Assembly (NCBI GenBank): GCA_027459525.1
Contig: DAIDIC010000189.1
Span: 1-22,133 of the forward strand
DNA length: 22,133 nt
Direction of reading: 5' to 3'
DNA from: JAJYBV01 sp021812265
GTDB taxonomy: Bacteria > Chloroflexota > Ktedonobacteria > Ktedonobacterales > JACDGC01
Position 1 is the first letter of the stretch. Each line of letters begins with the position of its first letter. This document shows positions 1 to 7,035 of this stretch, in pieces. Under the pieces are notes generated by a model. That model saw only the letters and a program-made list of their open reading frames with translations, was not told the DNA's origin and ran no database searches. The position numbers and the translations under genes were made by a program.

Positions 1-416
1 CTAAAAAACAGCATAAAAAGTAAACCCAGCCAAAATACCGGTATAGAGCCGAACACATACATCAAATTGCTGGAAACTCTGTCGAATACCGAACGCAGCC
101 GCGACGAAGCGGTTACCCCGATAATGACCGCTAAAATTTCCTGAATAATAAATGCGGGTATTATCAGCATAAGGGTTACAGGCGCCGCTTGTTCAATTAG
201 GGTTAGCGCCGGTGTGCGGTATACCAACGATGTTCCAAAATTGCCATGCAGAATATTTTGCAAAAAGAATATATACCGCGCCGGTAAAAGCGTCGCCAAG
301 CCAAGCTGCGCAATAGCGTGTATGCCATCGGGGGTAGTGATAAACCAAACCGAGTAAGTAAGCAGGAAGAATCCAACTATTGAAAGCAGCAAGCGTTTCA
401 ATAAAAAGCTAAGCAT
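1..416 (-). CDS. DppB-type ABC importer permease (partial, 3' end outside window)
   Basis: This frame is open from an ATG at 414-416 to the left edge, giving about 138 residues of the N-terminal part of an inner-membrane permease. It begins MLSFLLKRLLLSIVGFFLL, a first transmembrane helix after a short basic start. A GNFGTS segment follows (compare G-D-x-G-x-S in DppB/OppB/GsiC permeases), then a hydrophobic stretch, then IPVFWLGLLFMLFF, which matches the S-[IT]-P-x-F-W-L-G-L signature of the DppB family. It lies 45 bp downstream of the DppC-like gene on the same strand, so the two are probably cotranscribed and form the heterodimeric channel of a peptide, nickel or related solute importer. 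The substrate cannot be read from these subunits. The EAA loop that would contact the ATPase lies beyond the window. Confidence 0.85.
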   Translation of the reverse strand, partial: MLSFLLKRLLLSIVGFFLLTYSVWFITTPDGIHAIAQLGLATLLPARYIFFLQNILHGNFGTSLVYRTPALTLIEQAAPVTLMLIIPAFIIQEILAVIIGVTASSRLRSVFDRVSSNLMYVFGSIPVFWLGLLFMLFF

Positions 417-461
417 ACTTGTAACCCTTTCAAGCGATAATGTGCCTGCTACATCTTTTGA

Positions 462-1436
462 TTAACTGCCAATAACCGATTCGCGCACATTAAAAGTGGA
501 GCGCAGCGCTTCGCCGATAAAATTTATAGATAAAACCGTTAATACTATAAAAAATCCCGGAAAGAAGACCCACCACCAATTGCCCTCAAACATATAATCT
601 TTGGCGCTGGCAAGCGTATTTCCCCATGTAGTGGTGTTGGTTATACCCAGCAGCAAAAAGTCGAGAGTTGCTTCTGCAGTAATAAATTTTGCAACACTGA
701 GGGTTGTAAAAATAATAATCGGCGCAGTAGCATTCGGCAGAATATGCCGCCAAATAATTCGGAAATTGCCCACCCCGGCAGATCGCGCCGCCTCAACATA
801 TTCTGACCCGGCCAGCGCAATGACATTTGCCCGGATGATGCGCGCAATGTCGGCCCACCCAACAGAAGAAAAAACGATAATCAGTGATGGCACAGTTGCT
901 TGCACTCCTGCCGCAAGGGTTAACGCTATTGCCAGCGGCAAAAACGGCAAAGACAACGCAAGCTCTATTATCCGTGAAACAACAGTGTCAAACCATCCGC
1001 CCCAAAATCCGGCAACTGCTCCAATACAAACACCTATGACGGCAGAAAAAAAAGCGGAAAGAAAACCAACCAGCAGTGTTGCTCGCGCGCCATATATCAC
1101 ATCGGCAAAAACACTGTGCTGTAAATCTGAGGAATTTGTGTAACCAAAAATTCGGGCCGGAAAATCGGCAAAAGACGGACCAAAGTTGCCAAAGCCAACC
1201 TGAAAAATAAAATATGATTGCGGGGTTACACCATGTGTAATAATTGGCGCAAAAATTGCCATACATATAAGCGCGCTAACAAAACATAACCCAATGATTC
1301 CTTGGGGATATTGGCAAAATCTTTGCCAAAACCGCAAAAATTGAGTAGCGCCAAGCGACTTGGCGCTATCGCGTTTTGGTTTTTCGTTCATTTCGCGAAT
1401 GGTAAGGATTGAAGAGTTTTGCGAAGATTCAGACAT
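462..1436 (-). CDS. DppC-type ABC importer permease
   Basis: This 324-residue permease is the usual size for the DppC/OppC family. Residues 1-45 are a cytoplasmic, charged N-terminus ending in the typical pre-helix segment. The first membrane helix is about 46-65, an extracytoplasmic loop follows to about 112, and the remaining helices fill 115-305. The EAA loop at about 213-243 (EYVEAARSAGVG followed by RHILPN) is canonical and would couple to an ABC ATPase. The C-terminal INFIGEALRS segment matches the L-N-x-x-G-D-x-L-R-D end of the family. The encoded partner is the DppB-like permease just downstream. The order here is C then B, whereas dpp/opp operons usually run B then C. The ATPase and binding-protein genes are not in view. 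No strong Shine-Dalgarno is visible before the ATG at 1434-1436, only a weak GGAAT. Substrate unknown. Confidence 0.9.
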   Translation of the reverse strand: MSESSQNSSILTIREMNEKPKRDSAKSLGATQFLRFWQRFCQYPQGIIGLCFVSALICMAIFAPIITHGVTPQSYFIFQVGFGNFGPSFADFPARIFGYTNSSDLQHSVFADVIYGARATLLVGFLSAFFSAVIGVCIGAVAGFWGGWFDTVVSRIIELALSLPFLPLAIALTLAAGVQATVPSLIIVFSSVGWADIARIIRANVIALAGSEYVEAARSAGVGNFRIIWRHILPNATAPIIIFTTLSVAKFITAEATLDFLLLGITNTTTWGNTLASAKDYMFEGNWWWVFFPGFFIVLTVLSINFIGEALRSTFNVRESVIGS

Positions 1437-1623
1437 AACTATATTCCAGCAATCCCCAAAGTAAATATTTTACAAACGATCGGAAAATTTGGCATTTATA
1501 GCGCCTCATGATGTACTATAAACATAACGGATATATACTCTGTGCGAGATATTTCACGTCTTGTGTAAACATTAAAATTGGCTTTAACTATATTGTACCC
1601 CAAAAAGATAAGGGGATAACAGA

Positions 1624-3015
1624 TTGAAAAAATTTCTGAAACGAGATAAGCCTCTGCTTCAAAAAAATGATGTTGAGGGCTTCCAGCCAAAATCAAAAAG
1701 CATTACGCGGCCCATCAGCCAGCCTGGCATGGACGCAGACGCTATTGTACGCAGCCATACCGAAACATCGATAGATCGCCTGTTGGGCGCAGAGAAATGG
1801 AGTGAGGTAAAGGATATTTTTGTGCAGGAACAGAAATATCTTTTACAGGATAGCGCCCTATTGGAAATTGATAAGAAAATCGCAGAATTCAGAGCTATTC
1901 AAAACTCTGATTCACAGATTTTGCAATATTTACAAGAACATCGCCGGCTCATTGAAAATGCGCGGGAATCGGGCATTGAAAACGCTTGGGATAATTTACA
2001 GAAATATATTGCTTCGCGCAATGATTCTGCTGCGGAAGATTCGTTTCGTTTCGAGTCACTGAGATTTCATCAAGGACAAAAATCTCAGCGAACATTTATG
2101 ATCATTCAAAAATTTTTAATTGCGCCGTCTTGGAACATAACATTTGAGATTTTACGATCCGAAAGCAAAACGCTTTTAAGTGATTTTGCCATTAATATAC
2201 TGGTTAATTTTGAATTAGCCGCCCAAAAAAATAGTTCCCTTGCCGACCAAGCCGAATTGAGTTATTTAACAGAACATCGCGAATTATTAGATTTCGCCAA
2301 GAAATTTGGCGTTGAAGAAGCGATTGCTGTTTTTAATGAAAAAATCCAAAAACAGCGGGATGAACAAAGTTCACAGGTTGTTATTCGCGTTAATCAAGAT
2401 GAGCTGCAAAAAATCATATTGCTGATTCGTGAGTTTCTTTCCACCCAAAATTGGAGTGAAACATACGCTATGCTGAAAAAGGAGCAGGAAACGCTGCTTG
2501 CTCCGGTAACACGATATATTTTTCAGGGATTTATTGATGGGCAGGAACGCGCAGAGCATTCGGAACGCAAAACTGTCTATCTGCGAATGCATTTAAAATT
2601 GCTGCAAATGGCTGCTGAAATTGGTGTTGAAAAAGCGTGGGCCACATTTACCGAGATGATGGGCATTCATTTGGCGGGAGAAGAATTGGACCTTCCGGCA
2701 GAACAAACCATTGATGATACAGAACTCGCCGAAATTCAAAATACGATACAACTTGCGCGCGGTGTGCTGGATAATTTTCTCTCGGTTTCCACATGGACAG
2801 ACGCAAAAAATATCTTTTTGCAGAATTTTGATATGTTAACATCAAACTTTGTTATTGCGTTTCTTTCTGCGCAGGCCGATCAACTTCAGACCAGCGGCAG
2901 CGAACGCGATTTATATGCAATGAATATTTTGCTGCAGGAAGCCAAGCTATTTATTCGCGCTCGTGAAATTGGGCCGGAAAAAGCTTGGGAGGAATTTGAA
3001 AACAACTTACAATAA
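1624..3015 (+). CDS. Four-repeat alpha-helical protein of unknown function
   Basis: The protein has 463 residues. The TTG start is chosen because AGGGG at 1611-1615 lies 8 nt upstream and no other start in this frame is as well placed. After a basic, low-complexity N-terminus (1-45) it consists of four degenerate helical repeats of about 80 residues: roughly 50-129, 159-241, 266-346 and 380-462. Each has a W near its start (W59, W170, W277, W391), an acidic/Leu helix, then in the later part a H-R/H-L segment (EHRRLIENA, EHRELLDFA, MHLKLLQMA) and a G-[IV/P]-E-x-A motif (G117, G229, G334, G450). From memory, such Trp/Leu/Gly repeats occur next to CHAT protease or TPR domains in Actinobacteria, Cyanobacteria and Chloroflexota. 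No CHAT domain, signal peptide or membrane helix is present here. It is divergent from the permease operon and ends in a clear terminator. Function unknown; a protein-binding scaffold is a guess. Confidence 0.85.
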   Translation: MKKFLKRDKPLLQKNDVEGFQPKSKSITRPISQPGMDADAIVRSHTETSIDRLLGAEKWSEVKDIFVQEQKYLLQDSALLEIDKKIAEFRAIQNSDSQILQYLQEHRRLIENARESGIENAWDNLQKYIASRNDSAAEDSFRFESLRFHQGQKSQRTFMIIQKFLIAPSWNITFEILRSESKTLLSDFAINILVNFELAAQKNSSLADQAELSYLTEHRELLDFAKKFGVEEAIAVFNEKIQKQRDEQSSQVVIRVNQDELQKIILLIREFLSTQNWSETYAMLKKEQETLLAPVTRYIFQGFIDGQERAEHSERKTVYLRMHLKLLQMAAEIGVEKAWATFTEMMGIHLAGEELDLPAEQTIDDTELAEIQNTIQLARGVLDNFLSVSTWTDAKNIFLQNFDMLTSNFVIAFLSAQADQLQTSGSERDLYAMNILLQEAKLFIRAREIGPEKAWEEFENNLQ

Positions 3016-3045
3016 ACGTTCATGCGGTTTTCCGCGCTATACGCT

Positions 3046-3085
3046 AAAAGCAGATTGGAGAATATTTTTTCCCAATCTGCTTTTT
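3046..3085 (+). terminator. Intrinsic terminator of the four-repeat gene
   Basis: Perfect 13-bp arms, AAAAGCAGATTGG (3046-3058) and CCAATCTGCTTTT (3072-3084), enclose a 13-nt AT-rich loop. The 3' arm runs into a short T tract (3081-3085). It begins about 30 nt after the stop codon of the upstream gene. Confidence 0.85.
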
Positions 3086-3386
3086 CATACCCCATTATCC
3101 GCAACCCACTTTCCGCATGGCCGGTGTCCGGAAAAGAATTTTTTTATCAACACAAAAACGGAAGTAACCGGCTTCCGAATCTTTTGTAAATGGCGCAGCA
3201 GCGCGATATTTACAGAAGTTAAGCGCTAAATAGACAGCATAGCGCAAAATCAATTTTGAAAAAAAAAAGTTGTTTTGGAAATTTTCTAAGCGTCGCAAAA
3301 AAGACTGCATCCTTATGCAAATTGCTGTTTCGCCGCGGCTCTGCCCGCCGTGTATACTGCCGTAACTTTTGTATAACTTTGTATAG
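3086..3386. other. Non-coding stretch with a run of stem-loops
   Basis: No convincing gene is seen between the terminator and the convergent MEDS gene. Four inverted repeats follow one another: CCGG/CCGG (3121-3131), CGGAAG/CTTCCG (3159-3177), TGTAAAT/ATTTACA with an inner GCGC/GCGC (3185-3214), and GCGCTA/TAGCGC (3223-3245). A poly-A tract lies at about 3260-3269. The last two hairpins could end transcription of the minus-strand MEDS gene, but they lie more than 140 nt past its stop and lack a good T tract. A structured RNA is possible but unproven. Confidence 0.5.
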
Positions 3387-4088
3387 CTATGCGCGGCGGC
3401 GCTGTGTGTCTTGAGAAAAATCACGCGCTAATACTTGATCGTTTGGTTGCGGGCGTGAGGCGCGTTCGCGGTTAGCCTTCAGAATTTTGAGCAGATATTG
3501 CTCAGAGTTTAAGTAATAGGGGTTGCGTTTGATATGTTTGCCAACAACAGCAATGGGGTGCAGTTTCAGCAATTCAACGACAAGATTGCCGGGTAATTTG
3601 GAATAATCGTAATGCATTAATGCGATAATCGGGGCATTTTGGAATGTAAACACCGCGTCTGAAGCTGCTTCGTATTTCAGAATTTGTTCAGGAGTCGCTA
3701 CATCACGAGTAAGCCAAGTCATATCAATGGAGATGCGCACGCCGCGCCAATTATCGCGGGTAGCCTGCGCTATAAAGGTATTATGAGTGGATAAAAGGTA
3801 ATACGGATCGAACCTTTTGTTGGTAAGAAATTGTTCCCGATCTGTTTCAAAGAGCAATTGTCCCTGATTTTTAGCGGCTTCTACATCAATTTCTTGCGCA
3901 GCAAGAGCGTTTTCAATATCACGCACAGATGATGGCGCGCCAACAAACAGGCAGCGTTCCGAATTGTATAGCCCAACTCCCAGTAAACGAGCGGTAACCC
4001 CGCGTATTTCTTCTACTCTGTTATATAACTGGCAGATATGCGAGCCGGGCGGTATACGCGCGGTGTTGCCATCAACATTTAAATCCAT
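3387..4088 (-). CDS. MEDS-domain (DcmR-like sensory domain) protein
   Basis: The protein has 233 residues. The ATG is supported by AGGAGG (plus-strand CCTCCT at 4097-4102) 8 nt upstream. The sequence fits the MEDS domain, a RecA-like sensory fold named for methanogens and methylotrophs: an N-terminal PPGSHICQLY motif with the typical His and Tyr, a GVGLYNSERCLFVG strand/helix, a QLLFETDREQF segment, FDPYYLL, the RISIDMTW core and ALMHYDYSKLP, and a terminal LKLHPIAVVG. The C-terminal 40 residues are basic and probably disordered. In the family this domain often precedes a histidine kinase or DNA-binding output domain; none is present here, so this is a stand-alone version. No two-component partner is adjacent. 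It is probably cytoplasmic. Ligand and output are unknown. Confidence 0.8.
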   Translation of the reverse strand: MDLNVDGNTARIPPGSHICQLYNRVEEIRGVTARLLGVGLYNSERCLFVGAPSSVRDIENALAAQEIDVEAAKNQGQLLFETDREQFLTNKRFDPYYLLSTHNTFIAQATRDNWRGVRISIDMTWLTRDVATPEQILKYEAASDAVFTFQNAPIIALMHYDYSKLPGNLVVELLKLHPIAVVGKHIKRNPYYLNSEQYLLKILKANRERASRPQPNDQVLARDFSQDTQRRRA

Positions 4089-4608
4089 GAGTCTGACCTC
4101 CTAATGTAAAAAAGAAAAAACTGACATATGTTTTAAATAAAGCATCAAAAGGAGTATAGCCAAATTCTCCCATGTATGTCAAGTCTTTTAAGGGGCGTGC
4201 GCTAAAATATGGAAAATTCACGATTGTACGTTCCTTCGCGGCAACTATTTCATCCATAGATTTTAAACATTAACATTGCGGCAGCTTTCCTTGCTGCGCC
4301 AGTGACGCCGTTATGTCGCAAATTTGCGGACACGCTCCTGATGTGATACAGTGTATCTGATAGCATGAGATGCGCCAATTTTTTGCGTTTTTGCTTATCT
4401 TGCAGAAGATTCTGTAAATATTTCTTTTTTTTGCGGAAAATACACTATATCACCTCATTTCGCAGCGCGGCAAAAGATTTAGCCGCATCTGCTTATTCGC
4501 TCGCGCCGCCGCAGGAACGCGGCTTCTTAGCGCCTAATTACCGATATAGAGTTTTTCGCTGCCCGCGAGTCACTGCGGACTTTCGCCACGAGGAGGGCAT
4601 TAATTATC
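4089..4608. other. Intergenic/leader region upstream of rplA with an operator-like palindrome
   Basis: This 520-bp gap holds no gene I can support; the open frames here lack ribosome-binding sites and family features. It contains a perfect palindrome, GATACA-G-TGTATC (4345-4357), near a possible promoter, and a small GCCGC/GCGGC hairpin (4505-4523) in what would be the rplA leader. L1 commonly autoregulates by binding its own leader mRNA, and the GC-rich stretch 4500-4596 could hold such a site, but I cannot identify the L1-binding fold by eye. No L11 gene is present. Confidence 0.4.
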
Positions 4609-5325
4609 ATGGCTTTAGCTAAAAAACACGGTAAAAAATACGTAAAAGCCGTTGCAGCTTACAATCCGAATCAGTTTTATACACCTGCTGAGGGGATTAA
4701 AACATTACGCGCCGTTAATTATGTAAAATTTGACGCTACTGTTGAAATACATATGAAATTAGGCGTTGACCCCCGCCATGCGGACCAAAATGTTCGCGGA
4801 GTTACCCAACTTCCTGCCGGAACCGGCAAAGTAAAAAAAGTTTTGGTGTTTGCTTTGGGCGATAAAGCTATAGAGGCCGAAAAAGCCGGCGCCGATTATG
4901 TTGGTATTGACGAATACATTAAACAAATTGATGAAGGCTGGTTTGATTTCGACACTGCCATCGCTACACCGGATATGATGCAGCGAATTTCTAAAATCGC
5001 CCGCAAGCTGGGTCCCCGCGGCTTAATGCCCAATCCCAAAAACGGCACTGTTACAATGGATGTTGCGCAAGCTGTTAAGGAAGTGAAAGCTGGCCGTGTT
5101 GAGTTTCGTGTTGATAAAACCGGTCTTATTCACGTTCCCATTGGGAAAATGTCATTTACCGATGAGCAGATACAGCAAAACTTATCAGCTTTGCTGAACG
5201 ATATCGTTCGCGCCAAACCAACCGGCGCCAAGGGGCAATATGTGCAAAGCGTCACTATGTGCAGCACTATGTCTCCGGGAGTAAAGCTGGAACTTGCGTC
5301 AGCGTTATCTTTGAAAGTAAGCTAA
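4609..5325 (+). CDS. rplA: Large ribosomal subunit protein L1
   Basis: The 238-residue protein matches the usual bacterial L1 length (about 230). L1 binds 23S rRNA in the L1 stalk and helps release deacylated tRNA from the E site; it is usually also a translational repressor of its own operon. Clear marks are the start MALAKKHGKKYVKA, the GVTQLPAGTGK segment, and the diagnostic ISKIARKLGPRGLMPNPK followed by NGTVTMDV, plus FRVDKTGLIHVPIGKMSF near the C-terminus. AGGAGG at 4591-4596 precedes the ATG with a rather long 12-nt spacing. Unusually, rplK (L11) is not upstream and rplJ/rplL are not downstream, so the gene has left the standard secE-nusG-rplKAJL context. Two stem-loops follow the stop codon. 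Confidence 0.97.
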   Translation: MALAKKHGKKYVKAVAAYNPNQFYTPAEGIKTLRAVNYVKFDATVEIHMKLGVDPRHADQNVRGVTQLPAGTGKVKKVLVFALGDKAIEAEKAGADYVGIDEYIKQIDEGWFDFDTAIATPDMMQRISKIARKLGPRGLMPNPKNGTVTMDVAQAVKEVKAGRVEFRVDKTGLIHVPIGKMSFTDEQIQQNLSALLNDIVRAKPTGAKGQYVQSVTMCSTMSPGVKLELASALSLKVS

Positions 5326-5329
5326 GCGC

Positions 5330-5391
5330 AAAGCGCGGTTCTGCGCTTTACGCGCCGTTATCAAAGGCGCTCATACCAATGCGCCTTTGAT
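5330..5391 (+). terminator. Two tandem stem-loops after rplA
   Basis: AAAGCGC/GCGCTTT (5330-5349, 6-nt loop, extendable past one mismatch) is followed at once by an 11-bp perfect stem, ATCAAAGGCGC/GCGCCTTTGAT (5360-5391, 10-nt loop). Neither is followed by a T tract, so they may be weak or Rho-assisted terminators, or 3'-end protection structures for the rplA mRNA. Confidence 0.5.
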
Positions 5392-5490
5392 GGATATTCC
5401 ACATGTTTCATTTCCCCGCGCGAATACATCAGCCGGAATATGCGTTAGGCAAAACACCGGCATTTTGCTTAAAGAAGTGGTGTATACAGT

Positions 5491-6843
5491 ATGTTCAAAA
5501 AGGTGTTTATTGCCAATCGCGGCGAAATTGCGGTCCGTGTTGTGCGCGCTTGTCATGAGTTAGGCATTCAGGCAGTGGTGGGTTATTCCGAAGCCGATCG
5601 AGATTCTTTGGCAGTGCAGATGGCAGATGAATCGGTTTGTATTGGACCGGCGCAAAGCTCAAAAAGCTATTTAAATATCCCCAGTATTATTGAAGCTGCG
5701 CTGATTACTAATTGTGAAGCGCTGCACCCCGGCTATGGCTTTTTATCGGAAAACGCCGGCTTTGCCGAGATTTGTGAAACATGCAATATCGTTTTTATTG
5801 GTCCGCCCGCCGCGGCAATTATTCAGATGGGCGATAAGGTCGCTGCCCGCAAAACCGCTAAAGAAACCGGACTGCCCATTTTAGAAGGCACACCCGTTTT
5901 ACATACTGTTGGGGAAGCTGAGGAATATTTAGACGCCATTGGTTTTCCGCTGATACTAAAAGCTGTAGCAGGCGGCGGCGGCCGTGGTATTCGCCCTGTA
6001 ATGTCACGCAGTGAATTTACTCATATGTTTACTATGGCGCAAAGCGAGGTTCGCGAAGCGTTTCATGATGACGGCATTTATTTAGAACGGTATCTTGGCA
6101 GGGCGCGGCATATCGAAGTGCAAATTTTATGCGACAGCCACGGAAAAGGTGTTTTTTTGGGGGAACGCAACTGCTCGTTGCAGCGGCGGCGCCAAAAGGT
6201 TTTAGAAGAAGCGCCGAGTATAGCGCTGGATGATGAAACACGCAATACAATTGGTGATATGGCGGTGAAAACGGCGCTTTCAATCGGCTATCAAGGCGCC
6301 GGCACCATGGAGTTTTTGCTGGATGAATCGGGTAATTTTTCATTCATGGAGATGAATACCCGCTTGCAAGTAGAACACCCAATTACTGAACTTATCACCG
6401 GTGTTGATTTAGTTCGCGAACAAATTTTAATTGCCGCAGGCGAACCGCTCAGTTTTTCTCAAAGTGATGTTCATTTGAATGGTCACGCGCTGGAAATGCG
6501 CATTTGCGCTGAAGACGCTGATTTGGATTTCCGCCCGATGACGGGAGATGTGGAAGAATATTTGCCTGCCGGCGGCCCCGGAGTGCGCATAGATTCACAT
6601 TTGTACCGCGGATATTCCATTCCGCCGCACTACGATTCTTTGCTTTCTAAACTGTGCGTGTGGGCGCCCACACGTGATTTAGCTATTCAACGCGCATTGC
6701 GCGCTTTGGATGAATATCGGATTGATGGTGTTACCACAACCATGCCGTTCTTTAAACGTCTCTTAACGTATGAGCCGTATATTCTAGGAGGCACGTATAC
6801 TAACTTTTTAGCCGACCACGCAGCGGCGTTGCATATTGGTTAA
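5491..6843 (+). CDS. accC: Biotin carboxylase, acetyl-CoA carboxylase subunit
   Basis: The 450-residue protein has the length of stand-alone biotin carboxylases. It carries out the ATP- and bicarbonate-dependent carboxylation of biotin on the carrier protein, the first half-reaction of malonyl-CoA synthesis. The N-terminal domain starts MFKKVFIANRGEIAVRVVRA and contains ALHPGYGFLSENAG. The ATP-grasp domain has K116, GGGGRGI (161-167), H207, K236 and the active-site MEMNTRLQVEHPITE (286-300; E287, R291). The C-terminal domain has GGPGVRIDSHLY and PPHYDSLLSKL. The normally H-containing QRRHQK motif reads QRRRQK (R234), a substitution at a residue that contacts ATP in the E. coli enzyme. No accB, accA or accD is adjacent. 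A weak AAAGAAGTGG (5471-5480) precedes the ATG. A role with another acyl-CoA or pyruvate carboxylase cannot be excluded. Confidence 0.9.
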   Translation: MFKKVFIANRGEIAVRVVRACHELGIQAVVGYSEADRDSLAVQMADESVCIGPAQSSKSYLNIPSIIEAALITNCEALHPGYGFLSENAGFAEICETCNIVFIGPPAAAIIQMGDKVAARKTAKETGLPILEGTPVLHTVGEAEEYLDAIGFPLILKAVAGGGGRGIRPVMSRSEFTHMFTMAQSEVREAFHDDGIYLERYLGRARHIEVQILCDSHGKGVFLGERNCSLQRRRQKVLEEAPSIALDDETRNTIGDMAVKTALSIGYQGAGTMEFLLDESGNFSFMEMNTRLQVEHPITELITGVDLVREQILIAAGEPLSFSQSDVHLNGHALEMRICAEDADLDFRPMTGDVEEYLPAGGPGVRIDSHLYRGYSIPPHYDSLLSKLCVWAPTRDLAIQRALRALDEYRIDGVTTTMPFFKRLLTYEPYILGGTYTNFLADHAAALHIG

Positions 6844-6847
6844 GGCC

Positions 6848-6881
6848 AAAAGTACCATATTTCACATTTTGTGGTAATTTT
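6848..6881 (+). terminator. Possible weak terminator after accC
   Basis: AAAAGTACCA (6848-6857) can pair with TGGTAATTTT (6872-6881) apart from one mismatch, with a 14-nt loop that can itself form CAC/GTG. The arm ends in a T run. It starts just after the accC stop codon. The stem is AU-rich, so this call is tentative. Confidence 0.35.
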
Positions 6882-6893
6882 GCCGTATATTTA

Positions 6894-6925
6894 TTGTATT
6901 TTGGCAGGAAGTGTGCTAATATACT
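6894..6925 (+). promoter_or_regulatory. Candidate promoter of the pseudokinase/kinase cluster
   Basis: TTGTAT (6894-6899) and TAATAT (6917-6922) are separated by 17 nt, and TG one base before the -10 makes it an extended -10 type. TATACT (6920-6925) overlaps as an alternative -10. The start would leave a leader of roughly 100 nt before the gene at 7036. Confidence 0.4.
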
Positions 6926-7035
6926 TATTAGGAGCGTTCTCTGGCTACATGAAGTGAATGCTCTTCTTTCATTTGGTGACGAAGTTGTCGCCACCGTTCA
7001 TCGAAGAATAAAAAAAACAGAGGAGTTTTAATCTT

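Noticed and set aside
601..1143. 180-residue open frame on the plus strand opposite the DppC-like gene
   Set aside because: Antisense to a clear permease with EAA loop; no family features or ribosome-binding site.
1561..1594. Possible promoter TTGTGT/TATATT before the four-repeat gene
   Set aside because: Spacing is about 22 nt and neither element is strong; no confident promoter can be chosen in this divergent gap.
4072..4257. 61-residue minus-strand frame overlapping the MEDS start
   Set aside because: Low-complexity Phe run, no ribosome-binding site, and it conflicts with the strong AGGAGG serving the MEDS gene.
4365..4622. 85-residue frame overlapping the rplA start
   Set aside because: Composition is atypical, with no homology recognised; the Shine-Dalgarno at 4591-4596 lies inside it and serves rplA.
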